A stretch of 61,168 bases of DNA from Tetragenococcus halophilus subsp. flandriensis (GCF_030161475.1 NZ_BSUG01000008.1:1-61168); one strand, 5' to 3'. Shown: positions 43,423 to 53,810, counted from the first letter of the stretch. Numbers and translations are program-made. Notes: a model not told the origin generated them from the sequence alone.

Positions 43423-44667
43423 TTGAGTAAAAAAGTTCGTGTAGAGCATTTGAGTAAAATATTTGGTCGAAGAACCCAACAAGCTCTCGAACAAGTAAAA
43501 GCGGGGAAATCAAAACAAGAAATCTTAGAAGAAACCGGCGCTACTGTCGGTGTACATGATGTAAGTTTTGATGTTAACGAAGGCGAAGTTTTTGTGATTA
43601 TGGGCTTATCTGGTAGTGGGAAATCAACTTTGATTCGTTTGATTAATCGTTTAATTGAGCCTACTGCAGGTGAAGTTTACATCGATGATCAAGATGTATC
43701 TAAGATGTCAAAAGAAGAGTTACGAGAAGTTCGTCGTACGAAAATGAATATGGTTTTCCAAAACTTTGGACTTTTCCCGCAACGAACAATTCAACAAAAT
43801 ACTGAATATGGTCTAGAAGTACGCGGTGTAGGTAAAGAAGAACGCCGTAAAAAAGCAGAAGATGCTTTAGATAATTCTGGCTTACTTTCGGTTAAAGATC
43901 AATTTCCTAATCAATTATCCGGTGGGATGCAACAACGGGTTGGTTTAGCGCGTGCTATCGCTAATGACCCAGAAGTGCTATTAATGGACGAAGCTTTCTC
44001 TGCCTTGGACCCCTTGATTCGTCGGGATATGCAAGATGATTTGATGGACTTGCAAGAACGCGTGCAAAAAACCATCATCTTTATTACCCATGATTTAAAC
44101 GAAGCTTTGCGTATTGGCGACCGTATCGCTTTAATGCGCGATGGTGAAATTATGCAAATCGGTACAGGTGAAGAAATCTTGACGCATCCAGCTAATGATT
44201 TCGTGCGTGAATTTACTGAAGATATCGACCGTTCTAAGGTCTTAACAGCCGAAAATATTATGGAACCAGCTTTGACGATCAATGCGGAAGCTGATGGTCC
44301 AAATGTAGCTTTACAAAGAATGCGTAAAGAAGAAGTTAGTATGCTGCTAGCTGTTGACCGTAAACGTTACTTAAAAGGTAGTCTAACAGCTGAAGAAGCT
44401 TTAGATGCACGTAAAAATGAAAAATCACTTAAAGAAGTATTAGATAAAAATGTTCGAAAAGTGGAAAAAGATACCTTAGTAACGGATATCTTTAATATGA
44501 TTCAAGACTCTGCCGCACCTCTAGCTGTCGTTGATGAAGAAGATCGCGTCGTAGGTGTAGTGGTCCGTGGTAGTGTGATTGGTGCAATGACCGATCGTAA
44601 TGATAATGAATCAGAAGATGAAACGACTGAATCAACAGATAAGGAAGGAGTGAATGCAGATGCTTGA
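43423..44667 (+). CDS. busA: glycine betaine ABC transporter ATPase BusA (OpuAA)
   Basis: A 414-residue ATPase of the osmoregulated OpuA/BusA importer. Walker A GLSGSGKS is at 61-68, the signature is [14 protein letters not shown], Walker [12 protein letters not shown]. Residues about 280-400 form a tandem CBS module, which senses ionic strength and, in relatives, c-di-AMP. The start appears to be TTG 43423, where homologues begin, although the ribosome binding site before it (AGTAG) is weak; low basal translation is possible. It overlaps busB by 8 nt. Confidence 0.93.
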   Translation: MSKKVRVEHLSKIFGRRTQQALEQVKAGKSKQEILEETGATVGVHDVSFDVNEGEVFVIMGLSGSGKSTLIRLINRLIEPTAGEVYIDDQDVSKMSKEELREVRRTKMNMVFQNFGLFPQRTIQQNTEYGLEVRGVGKEERRKKAEDALDNSGLLSVKDQFPNQLSGGMQQRVGLARAIANDPEVLLMDEAFSALDPLIRRDMQDDLMDLQERVQKTIIFITHDLNEALRIGDRIALMRDGEIMQIGTGEEILTHPANDFVREFTEDIDRSKVLTAENIMEPALTINAEADGPNVALQRMRKEEVSMLLAVDRKRYLKGSLTAEEALDARKNEKSLKEVLDKNVRKVEKDTLVTDIFNMIQDSAAPLAVVDEEDRVVGVVVRGSVIGAMTDRNDNESEDETTESTDKEGVNADA

Positions 44668-46417
44668 TTTTCTACAAAACGAAATTCCTTTATCAGAATG
44701 GGTAGATAATGGCGTTGATTGGTTAACAGAACACTGGGCTGCCTTTTTCTCATTCTTGCAAACATTGGGACAAACAATCATGGATGGAATGACTTCTGGT
44801 TTGTCATTTATACCACCATTGCTTTTTATTGTATTAGCTACAGTAGCTGCATTTTTCCTTGGTGGAAAGAAATGGCAATTACCTACATTTACATTCCTTG
44901 GATTACTACTTGTTTATAACCAAGGTTTATGGAGCGATCTGTTAAATACAGTGACATTGGTTATTGTGGCTAGTGTGATCTCAATAATTATCGGCGTTCC
45001 AGTAGGTATTTTAATGTCTAAAAATGAAACGGCAAAAAATATTATTACGCCGATTCTTGACTTTATGCAAACCATGCCTAACTTTGTTTATTTAATCCCA
45101 GCAGTTGCTTTCTTTGGTATTGGTATGGTCCCTGGGGCATTTGCTTCAGTTATTTTTTCACTACCACCAACTGTACGGATGACAAACTTAGGTATTCGCC
45201 AAGTGCCAACTGAATTAACGGAAGCTTCGGATTCATTTGGTGGCACGAACTGGCAAAAACTATTTAAATTAGAACTGCCTTTAGCTAAAGGCAATATCTT
45301 TGCCGGCATTAACCAAACGATGATGCTAGCATTATCTATGGTTGTTGTTGCTTCAATGATCGGAGCTCCTGGTTTAGGACAAGGCGTATTATCCGCTGTA
45401 CAACGTTCTCAAGTAGGTAGCGGTTTTGTTTATGGTATTGCAGTTGTTATTTTAGCAATTATTTTGGACCGCTTTACACAAAAATTAAATTCAAATAAAG
45501 CTAAAACAAGTGAAAATGCGTCTACTAAAAAATCAAAACGTAATAAGATTATTGCTGGCGTTGTTGTCGTAGCAGCCGTTATTGCAGCGATCTTTGCTTA
45601 TACAAGTATGTCAGGTAATAATGCAAGTGGCGCTGGCTCTGAAGAGGGCGGTAATATCAACCTTTCTTATGTTGAATGGGACACAGAAGTCGCTTCAACC
45701 AACGTCTTAGCTCTTGTTTTAGAAGACCAAGGATATAGCGTGACACAAACGCCTTTGGATAATGCGGTAAACTGGGAAGCTGTAGCTAATGGGGAATCTG
45801 ATGCGACACTTTCTGCTTGGTTACCAGTCACTCAAAAAGCACAATATGATCAATTTAAAGATCAAGTAGATGAATTAGGTCCACATACAGAAGGTGCTAA
45901 TCTTGGCCTTGCTGTGCCAGAATACATGGACGTAGATTCTATTGAAGATTTAGATGACCAAGTGCCAGATCAAGAAATTATCGGTATTGATCCAGGCGCA
46001 GGCGTGGTTTCTGCAGCCGAAGATACAGTTGAAAGTTATGACAATTTATCTGATTGGGAAGTAACGCCATCTTCTAGTGGTGCGATGACTTCACAATTAG
46101 GAAGTGCTATCGATAATGAAGATCCTATCGTTATTACAGGCTGGTCTCCACACTGGATGTTCCAAAGATATGATCTAAAATATCTAGACGACCCACAAGG
46201 AACTATGGGTGAGGAAGAACATATTGATGCGCTAGCTCGCGAAGGGTTAGAAGACGATATGCCAGAAGCTTATCAAATAATCGATAACTTCAACTGGGAT
46301 ACAGAAGATATGGAAAATGTTATGTTAGATATCGAAGAAGGTGCATCTCCTGAAGATGCAGCTCAAGATTGGATCGATGATAATCCAGATAAAGTTGAAG
46401 AGTGGGTAGAAGAATAA
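44660..46417 (+). CDS. busB: glycine betaine ABC transporter permease-substrate-binding fusion BusB
   Basis: A 585-residue fusion: an N-terminal permease with about seven membrane helices (EAA-like loop near [21 protein letters not shown]), an additional helix near 295-315, then an OpuAC-type betaine-binding domain facing outside (about 325-585). The binding domain is extremely rich in Asp and Glu, a known trait of salt-adapted surface proteins. I start at ATG 44660, 9 nt after AAGGAAGGAG; an ATG two codons earlier is too close to that site. A terminator follows at 46438. Confidence 0.93.
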   Translation: MLDFLQNEIPLSEWVDNGVDWLTEHWAAFFSFLQTLGQTIMDGMTSGLSFIPPLLFIVLATVAAFFLGGKKWQLPTFTFLGLLLVYNQGLWSDLLNTVTLVIVASVISIIIGVPVGILMSKNETAKNIITPILDFMQTMPNFVYLIPAVAFFGIGMVPGAFASVIFSLPPTVRMTNLGIRQVPTELTEASDSFGGTNWQKLFKLELPLAKGNIFAGINQTMMLALSMVVVASMIGAPGLGQGVLSAVQRSQVGSGFVYGIAVVILAIILDRFTQKLNSNKAKTSENASTKKSKRNKIIAGVVVVAAVIAAIFAYTSMSGNNASGAGSEEGGNINLSYVEWDTEVASTNVLALVLEDQGYSVTQTPLDNAVNWEAVANGESDATLSAWLPVTQKAQYDQFKDQVDELGPHTEGANLGLAVPEYMDVDSIEDLDDQVPDQEIIGIDPGAGVVSAAEDTVESYDNLSDWEVTPSSSGAMTSQLGSAIDNEDPIVITGWSPHWMFQRYDLKYLDDPQGTMGEEEHIDALAREGLEDDMPEAYQIIDNFNWDTEDMENVMLDIEEGASPEDAAQDWIDDNPDKVEEWVEE

Positions 46418-46437
46418 CACTTTTCTTCAAAAAGTAA

Positions 46438-46478
46438 GCAATTAGGCGTGAGATATACGTCTAATTGCCTTTTTTTTT
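46438..46478 (+). terminator. terminator of busAB
   Basis: A stem of 11-12 bp with one mismatch (46438-46449 with 46457-46468) followed by a long T-run. Confidence 0.88.
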
Positions 46479-46566
46479 GATAATGAAAGAATCTAAAATT
46501 AAGCACATAAGTTCATGAATGTTACGTGATTAATAGAAAACAAGCTCATTAAAATAGATAAGTTAT

Positions 46567-46646
46567 GAGATTAATTGTAAATAATCTCAGCAGTTTGGTG
46601 ACCTGGTGGCTGAAGTTATGTGCTAAAAAGGTGAATCTTTTTAGCA
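46567..46646. repeat. two hairpins in the gap before the lipoprotein gene
   Basis: Perfect 7-bp arms at 46567-46573 and 46582-46588, and perfect 10-bp arms at 46621-46630 and 46637-46646. The words CACATAA and TTATGTG recur at 46505 and 46614. It resembles the dyad arrays elsewhere but without a clean period. A TATAAT near 46681 may be the -10 box of the next gene. Confidence 0.45.
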
Positions 46647-46759
46647 GTTTGTCAGAGTCTATCTGAAACTTTTAGCTATGTATAATTCGCTCAAAAAAGT
46701 AACTTATGCTATGGTTAAATTATAAAGAATGCGATTTCTGCTAAAAGGAGTGGTTAAAA

Positions 46760-47566
46760 ATGAAAAAAATGAATATTTTGTTGTTGTTAGTTGCAATTTT
46801 TGGATTAGGTTTATTCGGCTGTTCGCAGGAGAACGAAGAAGCGGATTCTAATACTAGTGTTTCGACAGAAAACTCTTCAGTGCAAACAAATGAATCAACA
46901 GAAATTACTGACTCCAGCGAATCTACTGTAAATGAAACAACCGCAACGAGTCAAAATGAGACAAGTCATTCGACAGAGACCTCTTCTGAAGAAAAAGAAA
47001 CTGTCCCACTTAGAAAATATTCAGATGAAGAAAAAGATGAACTTCAGCAAGAGTTTTTAGACTGGGCGATTCCTCGAGCAGAAGAAGGGGGAATGGCTGT
47101 GACAGATGATTATTTTGACCACGGTGCTTCAGGCTCAGGCGATTGGTTTGCTGAAACCGAAGACGGCGAAATACAAGTGCAGCAGCAATCAATGCAAGAG
47201 GAACTACCGGGCTATGATGCTTATGATATTCATGCCTTAAAAGGCGTGGTCTTTTATGTTTCTTCTTCTGGGGTTACAGGTTACGACGAAAAAGCCGGAG
47301 AAACTCACGGTGGTGCTGGTGGAGGACGAGATTATGGTGGTTTAGCAGACGCAGATTATTCGATTCATAAATATCTATTAGGTGATAATGGCGTTGTTTA
47401 TGAATTAATTGGAAGTGTGGATGAGCTCAGAGCTTATCAAGCAGGTTTTGGTTTATATAACGATGATGGTCGCACAAAAGATATTGAAGCTGAGTACACC
47501 TTTAAAGTTTCGGATGATACTGATGCACAAGAAGCTTGGCAAGAAATATTACAGAATTATCAGTAG
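46760..47566 (+). CDS. surface lipoprotein, possibly DUF4767
   Basis: A 268-residue lipoprotein: a signal peptide with lipobox LFGC and lipid-anchored Cys21, then a Ser/Thr/Asn/Glu-rich spacer (about 24-80), then a globular domain (90-268) with EFLDWAIPRAEEGGM, YDAYDIHALKGVVFYVSSSG and a late KVSDDTDAQEAW. The layout and the W/M/Y-rich start of the domain recall DUF4767 proteins of enterococci and lactobacilli; this family name is tentative. AAAGGAGTG precedes the ATG. Function unknown. Confidence 0.78.
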   Translation: MKKMNILLLLVAIFGLGLFGCSQENEEADSNTSVSTENSSVQTNESTEITDSSESTVNETTATSQNETSHSTETSSEEKETVPLRKYSDEEKDELQQEFLDWAIPRAEEGGMAVTDDYFDHGASGSGDWFAETEDGEIQVQQQSMQEELPGYDAYDIHALKGVVFYVSSSGVTGYDEKAGETHGGAGGGRDYGGLADADYSIHKYLLGDNGVVYELIGSVDELRAYQAGFGLYNDDGRTKDIEAEYTFKVSDDTDAQEAWQEILQNYQ

Positions 47567-47663
47567 TAATAAGTTGACCTGAAAAGTTATATTTGTCTAA
47601 TTCATTAACCTTATTATATACTCGAAGTACCGAAGTAAAAATGAGAAGGGAGAAATGAATTAT

Positions 47664-48263
47664 ATGAGAATTTTATTAATTGGAGCTACAGGACTTTTGG
47701 GAACAGCAGTAAAAAAAGAATTAGAACCCGAACACGAAATTATCCAAGCTGCGCGTCATAATACTGACGTGGAGGTAGATATTACTAAACCTATCAGTAT
47801 TAAAGAAATGTTTGAGCAAGTTGGCAAGGTGGATGCCGTGATCAGTGCTACAGGAGATGCACACTTTGGTCCTTTAGAAAAAATTACCCCAGAACTAAAT
47901 GAAGTAACGATTGAAAGCAAGTTAAAAGGACAAGTAAATCTTGTGTTACTTGGTATGGACTATATCAATGATGGCGGAAGCTTTACTTTAACAACAGGGA
48001 TCATTATGGATGAACCTATCTATCAAGGAGCATCTTCTGCAATGGCCAATGGCGCAGTCAAAGCTTTTGTTAAGTCAGCAGCTACTGAAGCGCCTAGAGG
48101 AATCCGTATCAATAGTGTGAGTCCTACAGTATTTCAGGAATCTTCGAAAGACTTAAAAATGTTTTTCCCAGGTTTTGAACCAAAACCGTTGAGCAAAGTA
48201 GCTTTAGCTTTTAGAAAGAGCGTTGAAGGCGTACAAACTGGGCAAAGTTACGAAATTTATTAA
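47664..48263 (+). CDS. short-chain dehydrogenase-like protein (no YxxxK motif)
   Basis: A 199-residue Rossmann protein with IGATGLLGTAV (6-16), DVEVDITKP and VISATGDAHFGPL, ending RSVEGVQTGQSYE, which matches a known group of small SDR-like proteins. The catalytic Y-x-x-x-K of classical SDRs is missing: the region reads GASSAMANGAVKAF. Start: ATG 47664 is 11 nt after AAGGGAG, whereas ATG 47655 is only 2 nt after it. Substrate unknown. Confidence 0.8.
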   Translation: MRILLIGATGLLGTAVKKELEPEHEIIQAARHNTDVEVDITKPISIKEMFEQVGKVDAVISATGDAHFGPLEKITPELNEVTIESKLKGQVNLVLLGMDYINDGGSFTLTTGIIMDEPIYQGASSAMANGAVKAFVKSAATEAPRGIRINSVSPTVFQESSKDLKMFFPGFEPKPLSKVALAFRKSVEGVQTGQSYEIY

Positions 48264-48340
48264 AAATAAAACTTGAGGTGCAATGTTTGGCTATTTCAGC
48301 TTTTCATTGCCCTTTTTTTATAGTGACCTAAGGCTTTGTC

Positions 48341-48399
48341 TTGACAATAATTTTTAAGAATGCTAAAGTAATTTCATCAAATCGTAATTATTACGTTTT
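48341..48399 (+). promoter_or_regulatory. zinc-starvation operon promoter with Zur box
   Basis: TTGACA (48341-48346), 17 bp, then an extended -10 TGCTAAAGT (48361-48369). Immediately downstream is CGTAATTATTACG (48383-48395), a perfect palindrome with AAT/TTT flanks, matching the Firmicutes Zur consensus TCGTAATNATTACGA. Zn-loaded Zur would block the promoter; zinc shortage would open it. Confidence 0.85.
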
Positions 48400-48427
48400 A
48401 ACTTTTTTAAAATAGAAAGGAAATTTT

Positions 48428-48697
48428 ATGGCTAAAAAATCAAAAATTGTAAAAGCTAATAAACAACGTGAATTAATTGAAAAATACGCTGATTTACGTA
48501 AGGAACTTAAAGAAGCTGGGGATTATCAAGCACTCGCAAAATTGCCTAAAGATTCTAATCCTAATCATCATAAAAATCGCGATATGATTGACGGTAGACC
48601 ACGGGGCTACATGCGTAAGTTTGGAATGTCTCGGATTAAATTTCGTCAGTTAGCACACCAAGGAAAGATTCCAGGTATCAAAAAAGCTAGTTGGTAA
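48428..48697 (+). CDS. rpsN: 30S ribosomal protein S14, zinc-independent form
   Basis: The 89-residue S14 type without the CXXC zinc site (the C- form, in contrast to the 61-residue zinc form found in the main ribosomal operon of most Firmicutes). [26 protein letters not shown] is the conserved end. AAAGGAAA precedes the ATG. It is the first gene behind the Zur box, so it is expected to replace the zinc-binding paralogue when zinc is scarce. Confidence 0.95.
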   Translation: MAKKSKIVKANKQRELIEKYADLRKELKEAGDYQALAKLPKDSNPNHHKNRDMIDGRPRGYMRKFGMSRIKFRQLAHQGKIPGIKKASW

Positions 48698-48734
48698 ATT
48701 GTAAATCAAGTAAATAGTATAAGGAGATGAGGAA

Positions 48735-48902
48735 ATGGCAGTACCTGCAAGAAAAACATCGAAAGCAAAAAAGAGGATGCGACGTGCACATCAAAATCAT
48801 ACAAAACCAGAAATTTCTTTTGACGAGAGCATAGGTGAATACCGCCATAGTCATCGTGTATCTCTTAATGGGTATTATAAAGGAAAGAAAGTGGCTAAAT
48901 AA
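48735..48902 (+). CDS. rpmF: 50S ribosomal protein L32, zinc-independent form
   Basis: A 55-residue L32: [20 protein letters not shown] is unmistakable. The zinc ribbon, normally two CXXC pairs, is Cys-free ([17 protein letters not shown]), so this is the zinc-independent paralogue. AAGGAGATGAGG precedes the ATG at 48735. It lies 37 bp after rpsN and shares the Zur-type promoter. Confidence 0.93.
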   Translation: MAVPARKTSKAKKRMRRAHQNHTKPEISFDESIGEYRHSHRVSLNGYYKGKKVAK

Positions 48903-48918
48903 CGAGGAGAGAAATAAG

Positions 48919-49299
48919 ATGGAAATTATCTACCCGCCCTTAGTTGAACAGAGTATACAATATCATACACAAGGAAATGAACAAAAAACAATCAGTAAAG
49001 CTGAAATGTATCGTTCGATGGTTGAAAAAGGTATCCTTACAGAAAACGGCTTGCCTACAGACTATGCCTTAGAAAATGGTTGGATAAAAGATTTCTATGA
49101 GGATGAGCTTCTTTCTTTTGAAGCTTTTTTAAAAATTTATCCTGTTTTTAAAAATTATGACCCAGAGCTCTTTCAAATCATTGATGGCTTTTGGGAGATT
49201 CCTATAAGGCTTAAAGAAGAACTGTTACAAGAAATATCCGAAAATAAATTTGATTATGATGAAGTAATACAAATTAAAGAGTACTTAGCAGAACGATAA
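48919..49299 (+). CDS. unknown protein in the zinc-starvation operon
   Basis: A 126-residue acidic protein that I do not recognise. It has no signal peptide, membrane segment or Cys pair. Features are KAEMYRSMVEKGILTENGLPTDYALENGWIKDF, which looks like a small winged or ribosome-associated helical module, and an acidic C-terminus. GAGGAGAG lies 7 nt before ATG 48919, only 16 bp after rpmF, and the next terminator is at 49323, so it should be transcribed with rpsN and rpmF. A role in low-zinc physiology is inferred from position. Confidence 0.75.
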   Translation: MEIIYPPLVEQSIQYHTQGNEQKTISKAEMYRSMVEKGILTENGLPTDYALENGWIKDFYEDELLSFEAFLKIYPVFKNYDPELFQIIDGFWEIPIRLKEELLQEISENKFDYDEVIQIKEYLAER

Positions 49300-49322
49300 A
49301 AGGAATAACACTAAATAAAATG

Positions 49323-49363
49323 AATGCCGACTCAACTTCAATAAGTCTTGAGTCGGCATTTTA
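49323..49363 (+). terminator. terminator of the zinc-starvation operon
   Basis: A perfect 13-bp stem (49323-49335 with 49348-49360) with a short T-run. Confidence 0.85.
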
Positions 49364-49472
49364 TAGTTGCTAGAATTTCACACAAAATTATTTACTATAC
49401 AAAACTTATTACTTTTAATAAGTGAAATGATCCTTTATACTGAAGTTAGTTACTTAATAGGAGGGTTATTTG

Positions 49473-50189
49473 ATGGAATTAAACGGTAAAAAAATCGTTA
49501 TTGTTGGTGGTTCGTCTGGGATTGGTCTTGCTTCAGCTAAAAAGGCTGTAGATCAAGGAGCTGAAGTAATTATTGTGAGTCGTTCGAGTGAAAAGTTAGC
49601 AGAAGCAAAACAAGAGATAGGAAAAGATATTACAAGTTATACTGCAGATATGACCAAAGAAAATGAAATGGAAGACCTTTTCGCTGAAATTGGGACTTTT
49701 GATCATTTAGTAGTCACTGCAGGAACAGCCACCTATGGTAATTTCTTAGATACTGAGGTTAGTGAAGCTCGTGCTTTATTTGATAATAAATTCTGGGGCC
49801 AATATATCGCGGTAAAATATGGTGTGCCTCGTTTATCTGAAGAAGGTTCTGTGACCCTATTTTCAGGTGTTGTTGCCTTTAAGGCAATGGTTGGATCTGC
49901 TGCATTAGGGGCTGTTAATGCTTCTATTGCTAATCTGGGTCAAACATTGGCGCTAGAACTTGCTCCTATTCGTGTTAATGTTGTATCACCGGGCATCATT
50001 GATACACCTTCACGTTATGGAATGCCTGAAGTTGAACGTAAAGAATTTTATCAAGATATGGCCGAACAACTTCCTTTAAAACGGGTAGGACAAGCAGATG
50101 ATGTCGCTGATAGTGTGATTTATCTTATGAAAAATAGTTTTGTTACAGGCGAAATCGTCCACAATGAAGGCGGTCATCGACTGATTTAA
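49473..50189 (+). CDS. SDR family oxidoreductase, atypical active site
   Basis: A 238-residue short-chain dehydrogenase fold with VGGSSGIGLASA (10-21), VVTAGTATYG and the C-terminal SPGIIDTPSRYG and GEIVHNEGGH. The usual Tyr-x-x-x-Lys pair is not present: after SGVVAFKAMVGS the line reads AALGAVNASI, so the catalytic Tyr and Lys are replaced by Leu or Ala and Asn. Relatives of this subgroup show the same change. I start at ATG 49473 behind AGGAGGG. Substrate unknown. Confidence 0.82.
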   Translation: MELNGKKIVIVGGSSGIGLASAKKAVDQGAEVIIVSRSSEKLAEAKQEIGKDITSYTADMTKENEMEDLFAEIGTFDHLVVTAGTATYGNFLDTEVSEARALFDNKFWGQYIAVKYGVPRLSEEGSVTLFSGVVAFKAMVGSAALGAVNASIANLGQTLALELAPIRVNVVSPGIIDTPSRYGMPEVERKEFYQDMAEQLPLKRVGQADDVADSVIYLMKNSFVTGEIVHNEGGHRLI

Positions 50190-50211
50190 AAATGATAGTT
50201 TAAAATCGTTT

Positions 50212-50258
50212 GAGAGTAGGACGCTTTTTAGTAAAGTTGTTCTGCTCTTTTTATTTCA
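50212..50258 (+). terminator. terminator of the SDR gene
   Basis: A stem of about 9 bp with G-T pairs (50212-50220 with about 50243-50251) ends in a T-run. Confidence 0.6.
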
Positions 50259-50428
50259 TTTAAATGTTAGAATTTTATGAAAATTTTAAGAATTTACGTT
50301 TACTTTTACATGAAATAATATTAAAATCTATTGCTTGAAATTAAAATATGGTATGCTATTATCACTAAAAAATTTTATTCAATTATTTTTACTTTTAAAA
50401 ATAGATTTATGCATAGGGGATGGTAGAG

Positions 50429-51844
50429 ATGAACTTCCAAAAAGTTGGCCTTATTTTAGGGCCAGTATTTTTTTCTATAATTTATTTTATGAATAGTTTG
50501 ACAGGACTAGAAGATGCACCCCGTGCAGTTTTAGCTGTTACTGCCTGGGTGGCTACCTGGTGGATAACAGAAGCTATGCCGATCCCTGCGACTTCTTTGC
50601 TTCCTATATTTTTACTACCGCTTACTGGTGGGACAGATGAAGCAACTGCAGCTATGGCTTACGGTGATCCGATTGTCTTTATGTATATGGGTGGTTTTAC
50701 CATTGCCCTAGCCATTGAAAAATGGGGACTACATAGACGTATTGCTATGCTGATCATCGCACTGATTGGAAAAAGTTGTTCTCGTATTATTCTGGCAGTA
50801 GGACTTGCGACCGCGGTGTTATCGATGTGGATTTCTAATGCTGCGACGGCTTTAATGATGCTGCCCATTGCGTTGGCATTGATTACAGAAATCAAAGAAA
50901 AGAACTTGTTAAATGAAGATTCTTTCGATAACTTTTCCAAGGGTCTTTTATTGACTGTAGCCTATTCTGCTTCTATTGGCGGGTTGGCAACGATTATTGG
51001 TTCAGTGCCTAACGCAGTTTTAGTGGCAGTAGCTAATAACATGTTGGGCGTTGAGATCACCTTTGCTGATTGGTTCTTATTTGGTTCAATTGTTACTGTT
51101 TTATTAATGGTATTCATGTATTTTTATATTACAAAATTTCAATTTAAAGTAGAACAAGATCAAAATATTTCTACGAAGTTTGCGCAAGATCAATTAAAAG
51201 AGTTAGGAAAAATGTCAACAGAAGAAAAAAGTGTTTTAACGATTTTTGTTATTGTTGGTTTTATGTGGATATTTGGCGGTTTATTGCCATGGACCTTATC
51301 GGATACCACGATTTCTATTTTTGGCGCCAGCGCAATGTTTTTAATTCCAAATACCAAAGGCGGTCGAATCCTGGAATGGGCTGATATGAAAAATCTTTCT
51401 TGGGGATTACTACTGCTTTTTGGCGGAGGCTTATCTTTAGCGGCAGCTTTTGAAGATTCCGGACTGACTGCTTGGTTTGGCGAGCTGTTAACTAGACTTG
51501 AACAATTCAATTATTTCTATATTGTTGTTATTTTGACCGTAGCTATTTTATTTATGACCGAAATTATGTCCAATACAGCTGTTTCCAATATGTTGATGCC
51601 AATCAGTGTGGGACTAGCTGCTGGAATTGGTGCGGAACCTTTTGGTATTATGGCAATCGTTGCTTTGGCTTCTAGCTGTGCATTTATGTTACCTATTTCA
51701 ACACCGCCTAATGCTGCTGTATTTGGTTCTGGCGAATTAGAGATTAAAGACATGATAAAAGCTGGTTTTTGGTTAAATATGTTTGGCATCGTCGTTATTG
51801 TTTTTGTCGTCTATGTCTTACAACCGATGATTTTCAGTTTTTAG
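50429..51844 (+). CDS. DASS/SLC13 family dicarboxylate:Na+ symporter
   Basis: A 471-residue carrier with 11-12 membrane helices. The two repeat signatures are WISNAATALMMLPIAL (about 136-151) and MTEIMSNTAVSNMLMPI (near 375-391), corresponding to the SNT substrate/Na+ sites of the VcINDY fold; the first has Ala in place of Thr. Another family mark is WWITEAMPIPATSLLPI. Transport of C4-dicarboxylates or citrate-like acids with Na+ is expected and would fit a Na+-based energy economy. I use ATG 50429, since ATG 50420 abuts the Shine-Dalgarno sequence. Confidence 0.88.
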   Translation: MNFQKVGLILGPVFFSIIYFMNSLTGLEDAPRAVLAVTAWVATWWITEAMPIPATSLLPIFLLPLTGGTDEATAAMAYGDPIVFMYMGGFTIALAIEKWGLHRRIAMLIIALIGKSCSRIILAVGLATAVLSMWISNAATALMMLPIALALITEIKEKNLLNEDSFDNFSKGLLLTVAYSASIGGLATIIGSVPNAVLVAVANNMLGVEITFADWFLFGSIVTVLLMVFMYFYITKFQFKVEQDQNISTKFAQDQLKELGKMSTEEKSVLTIFVIVGFMWIFGGLLPWTLSDTTISIFGASAMFLIPNTKGGRILEWADMKNLSWGLLLLFGGGLSLAAAFEDSGLTAWFGELLTRLEQFNYFYIVVILTVAILFMTEIMSNTAVSNMLMPISVGLAAGIGAEPFGIMAIVALASSCAFMLPISTPPNAAVFGSGELEIKDMIKAGFWLNMFGIVVIVFVVYVLQPMIFSF

Positions 51845-52072
51845 ATTTTTAGTTAAAAGAACTGGTGGAAATACTTTCATCAGTTTTTTTGCGCTTGAAT
51901 ATTAAATGAAAAGTAAGTTTTTAAGGGAATCATTCGCAAAAATGTATTGTCTGGCTATTTTGTGTTATACTATTCTAGGATGTTTTTGGCTCGGAAAGGA
52001 TGTTTGCTTTTGCGTAAACATTCGAAAAAAACGTTAAATAAAAAATATAAAATGATTGAAGAGGTGAAAATT

Positions 52073-53758
52073 TTGGCACAAATAAGAATTATCCCTCTTA
52101 GCGGTGTACGAGGTAATGGAAAAAATTTGTACATCGTTGAAGTTGGGGAAGATATTTTTGTGTTAGATTGCGGCTTAAGCTATCCAGAAGATGGATTATT
52201 CGGGATTGATACAGTCATTCCTGATTTTACATACTTAGAAGAAAACGCGGATCGCGTAGCCGGAGTCTTTGTAACACATGGACACGCAGATGCCATCGGA
52301 GCACTGCCTTACTTTTTAGAAAAAATTGATGCGCCTGTTTTTGGGACAAAATTGACGATTGAATTGGCAAAAATGTCGGTACATCGTTATGAACCAACCA
52401 AAAAGTTCAAAGGATTTCATGTAATTGATGAAGATACCGAGATTGATTTTAAATCAACTGTCGTAAGTTTCTTTCCAACAACACATACGATCCCTGATTC
52501 CGTAGGCGTTTCATTGAAGACATCAGAAGGAAATATTGTTTATACTGGAGATTTCAAATTTGACCAATCAGCTGTTTCATCTTATCGTACCGATTTCGGA
52601 CGTTTAGCTGAAATTGGAAGCGAAGGTGTTTTAGCCCTTTTAAGTACGTCAAGTAATGCTGAAAATCCAGAAACAGTTGCTTCTGAAAAACAAATCGGTG
52701 AAGAAGTATACGATAATATTGGTTTTTGGGAAGGACGTATTATTGTTGCTTGTGTTGCTAGTAACTTACAACGCGTACAACAGTTAATCGATGCTGCTTA
52801 TCGCGCGGGAAGAAAGATTGTTTTAACCGGTAAAGATTTTGGACGTATTATTCGTACGGCAATGAAATTAGGTAAGTTGGAACTGCCAGATGAAGATATT
52901 TTAATCACGCAAAAAGCGATGAAAAAATATAATGATGATCAATTGATTATTTTAGAAACAGGTCGGATGGGTGAACCTATCAAAGCCTTGCAAAAGATGG
53001 CTAGCGGTGCTCATCGAACTTTACGGATTAAAGAAGGCGATCTGGTTTATATTACAACGACACCAACGATTGCAATGGAAACCTATGTTGCTAAAACCGA
53101 GGATATGATTTATAGAGCAGGCGGTACGGTCAAAAATATTTCGGATAATTTACGGGTGTCCGGTCATGCCAACCCTGAAGATCAACAGTTAATGATGAAT
53201 TTGTTAAAACCGAGATATTTTGTTCCAGTACAAGGAGAATACCGTCTTTTGATTGCTAACGCTGATTTAGCAGAAGCTGTTGGTATTCCTAAAGATCACA
53301 TATTTATTACGGCACCCGGAGATATCTTGGAATATAAAGAAGAAGAAATGACACTTAGTGGCACTATTCCTTCTGATAATGTCATGGTAGATGGTATTGG
53401 TGTTGGTGATATCGGAAATATCGTCTTAAAAGATCGGAAAGTCTTGTCAGAAGATGGTGTTTTTGTAGCTGTAGTGACGATCAATCGTCGTAAGAAACAA
53501 ATTGTTTCAAAACCACAAATTACCTCCCGCGGCTTTGTCTATGTTAAAGCCAGCCGTGATCTCTTAAAAGAAGGCGGAGATATCGTAGAAGAAATTGTTG
53601 ACAAGCATTTACACAGCAATGACTTTGAATGGAGTAAATTAAAACAAGAAATTCGTGAAAAACTAAGTCGTTATTTATTTGAACAGACAAAAAGACGCCC
53701 TGTGATTCTACCTGTAATTATGGAATCAAGCCAAAAACGTAAGAAAAGAAAGTCCTAG
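52073..53758 (+). CDS. rnjB: ribonuclease J2
   Basis: A 561-residue metallo-beta-lactamase/beta-CASP RNase, partner of RNase J1 in 5'-3' decay and processing of RNA. The metal motif is HGHADA (69-74), where the active J1 enzymes have HGHEDH; this degenerate motif is the mark of J2. The C-terminal domain includes SRGFVYVKASRDLLKE. The start is TTG 52073 with GAGGTG upstream; the frame is open further back (ATG 52052 is an alternative), but relatives begin at MAQIRI. Confidence 0.9.
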   Translation: MAQIRIIPLSGVRGNGKNLYIVEVGEDIFVLDCGLSYPEDGLFGIDTVIPDFTYLEENADRVAGVFVTHGHADAIGALPYFLEKIDAPVFGTKLTIELAKMSVHRYEPTKKFKGFHVIDEDTEIDFKSTVVSFFPTTHTIPDSVGVSLKTSEGNIVYTGDFKFDQSAVSSYRTDFGRLAEIGSEGVLALLSTSSNAENPETVASEKQIGEEVYDNIGFWEGRIIVACVASNLQRVQQLIDAAYRAGRKIVLTGKDFGRIIRTAMKLGKLELPDEDILITQKAMKKYNDDQLIILETGRMGEPIKALQKMASGAHRTLRIKEGDLVYITTTPTIAMETYVAKTEDMIYRAGGTVKNISDNLRVSGHANPEDQQLMMNLLKPRYFVPVQGEYRLLIANADLAEAVGIPKDHIFITAPGDILEYKEEEMTLSGTIPSDNVMVDGIGVGDIGNIVLKDRKVLSEDGVFVAVVTINRRKKQIVSKPQITSRGFVYVKASRDLLKEGGDIVEEIVDKHLHSNDFEWSKLKQEIREKLSRYLFEQTKRRPVILPVIMESSQKRKKRKS

Positions 53759-53776
53759 TACATTTTAAAGTATGCC

Positions 53777-53810
53777 AAAAGAAGCTGGATGAATTCTAGC
53801 TTCTTTTTAT
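53777..53810 (+). terminator. terminator of rnjB
   Basis: A perfect 10-bp stem (53777-53786 with 53798-53807) with T residues. Confidence 0.85.
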
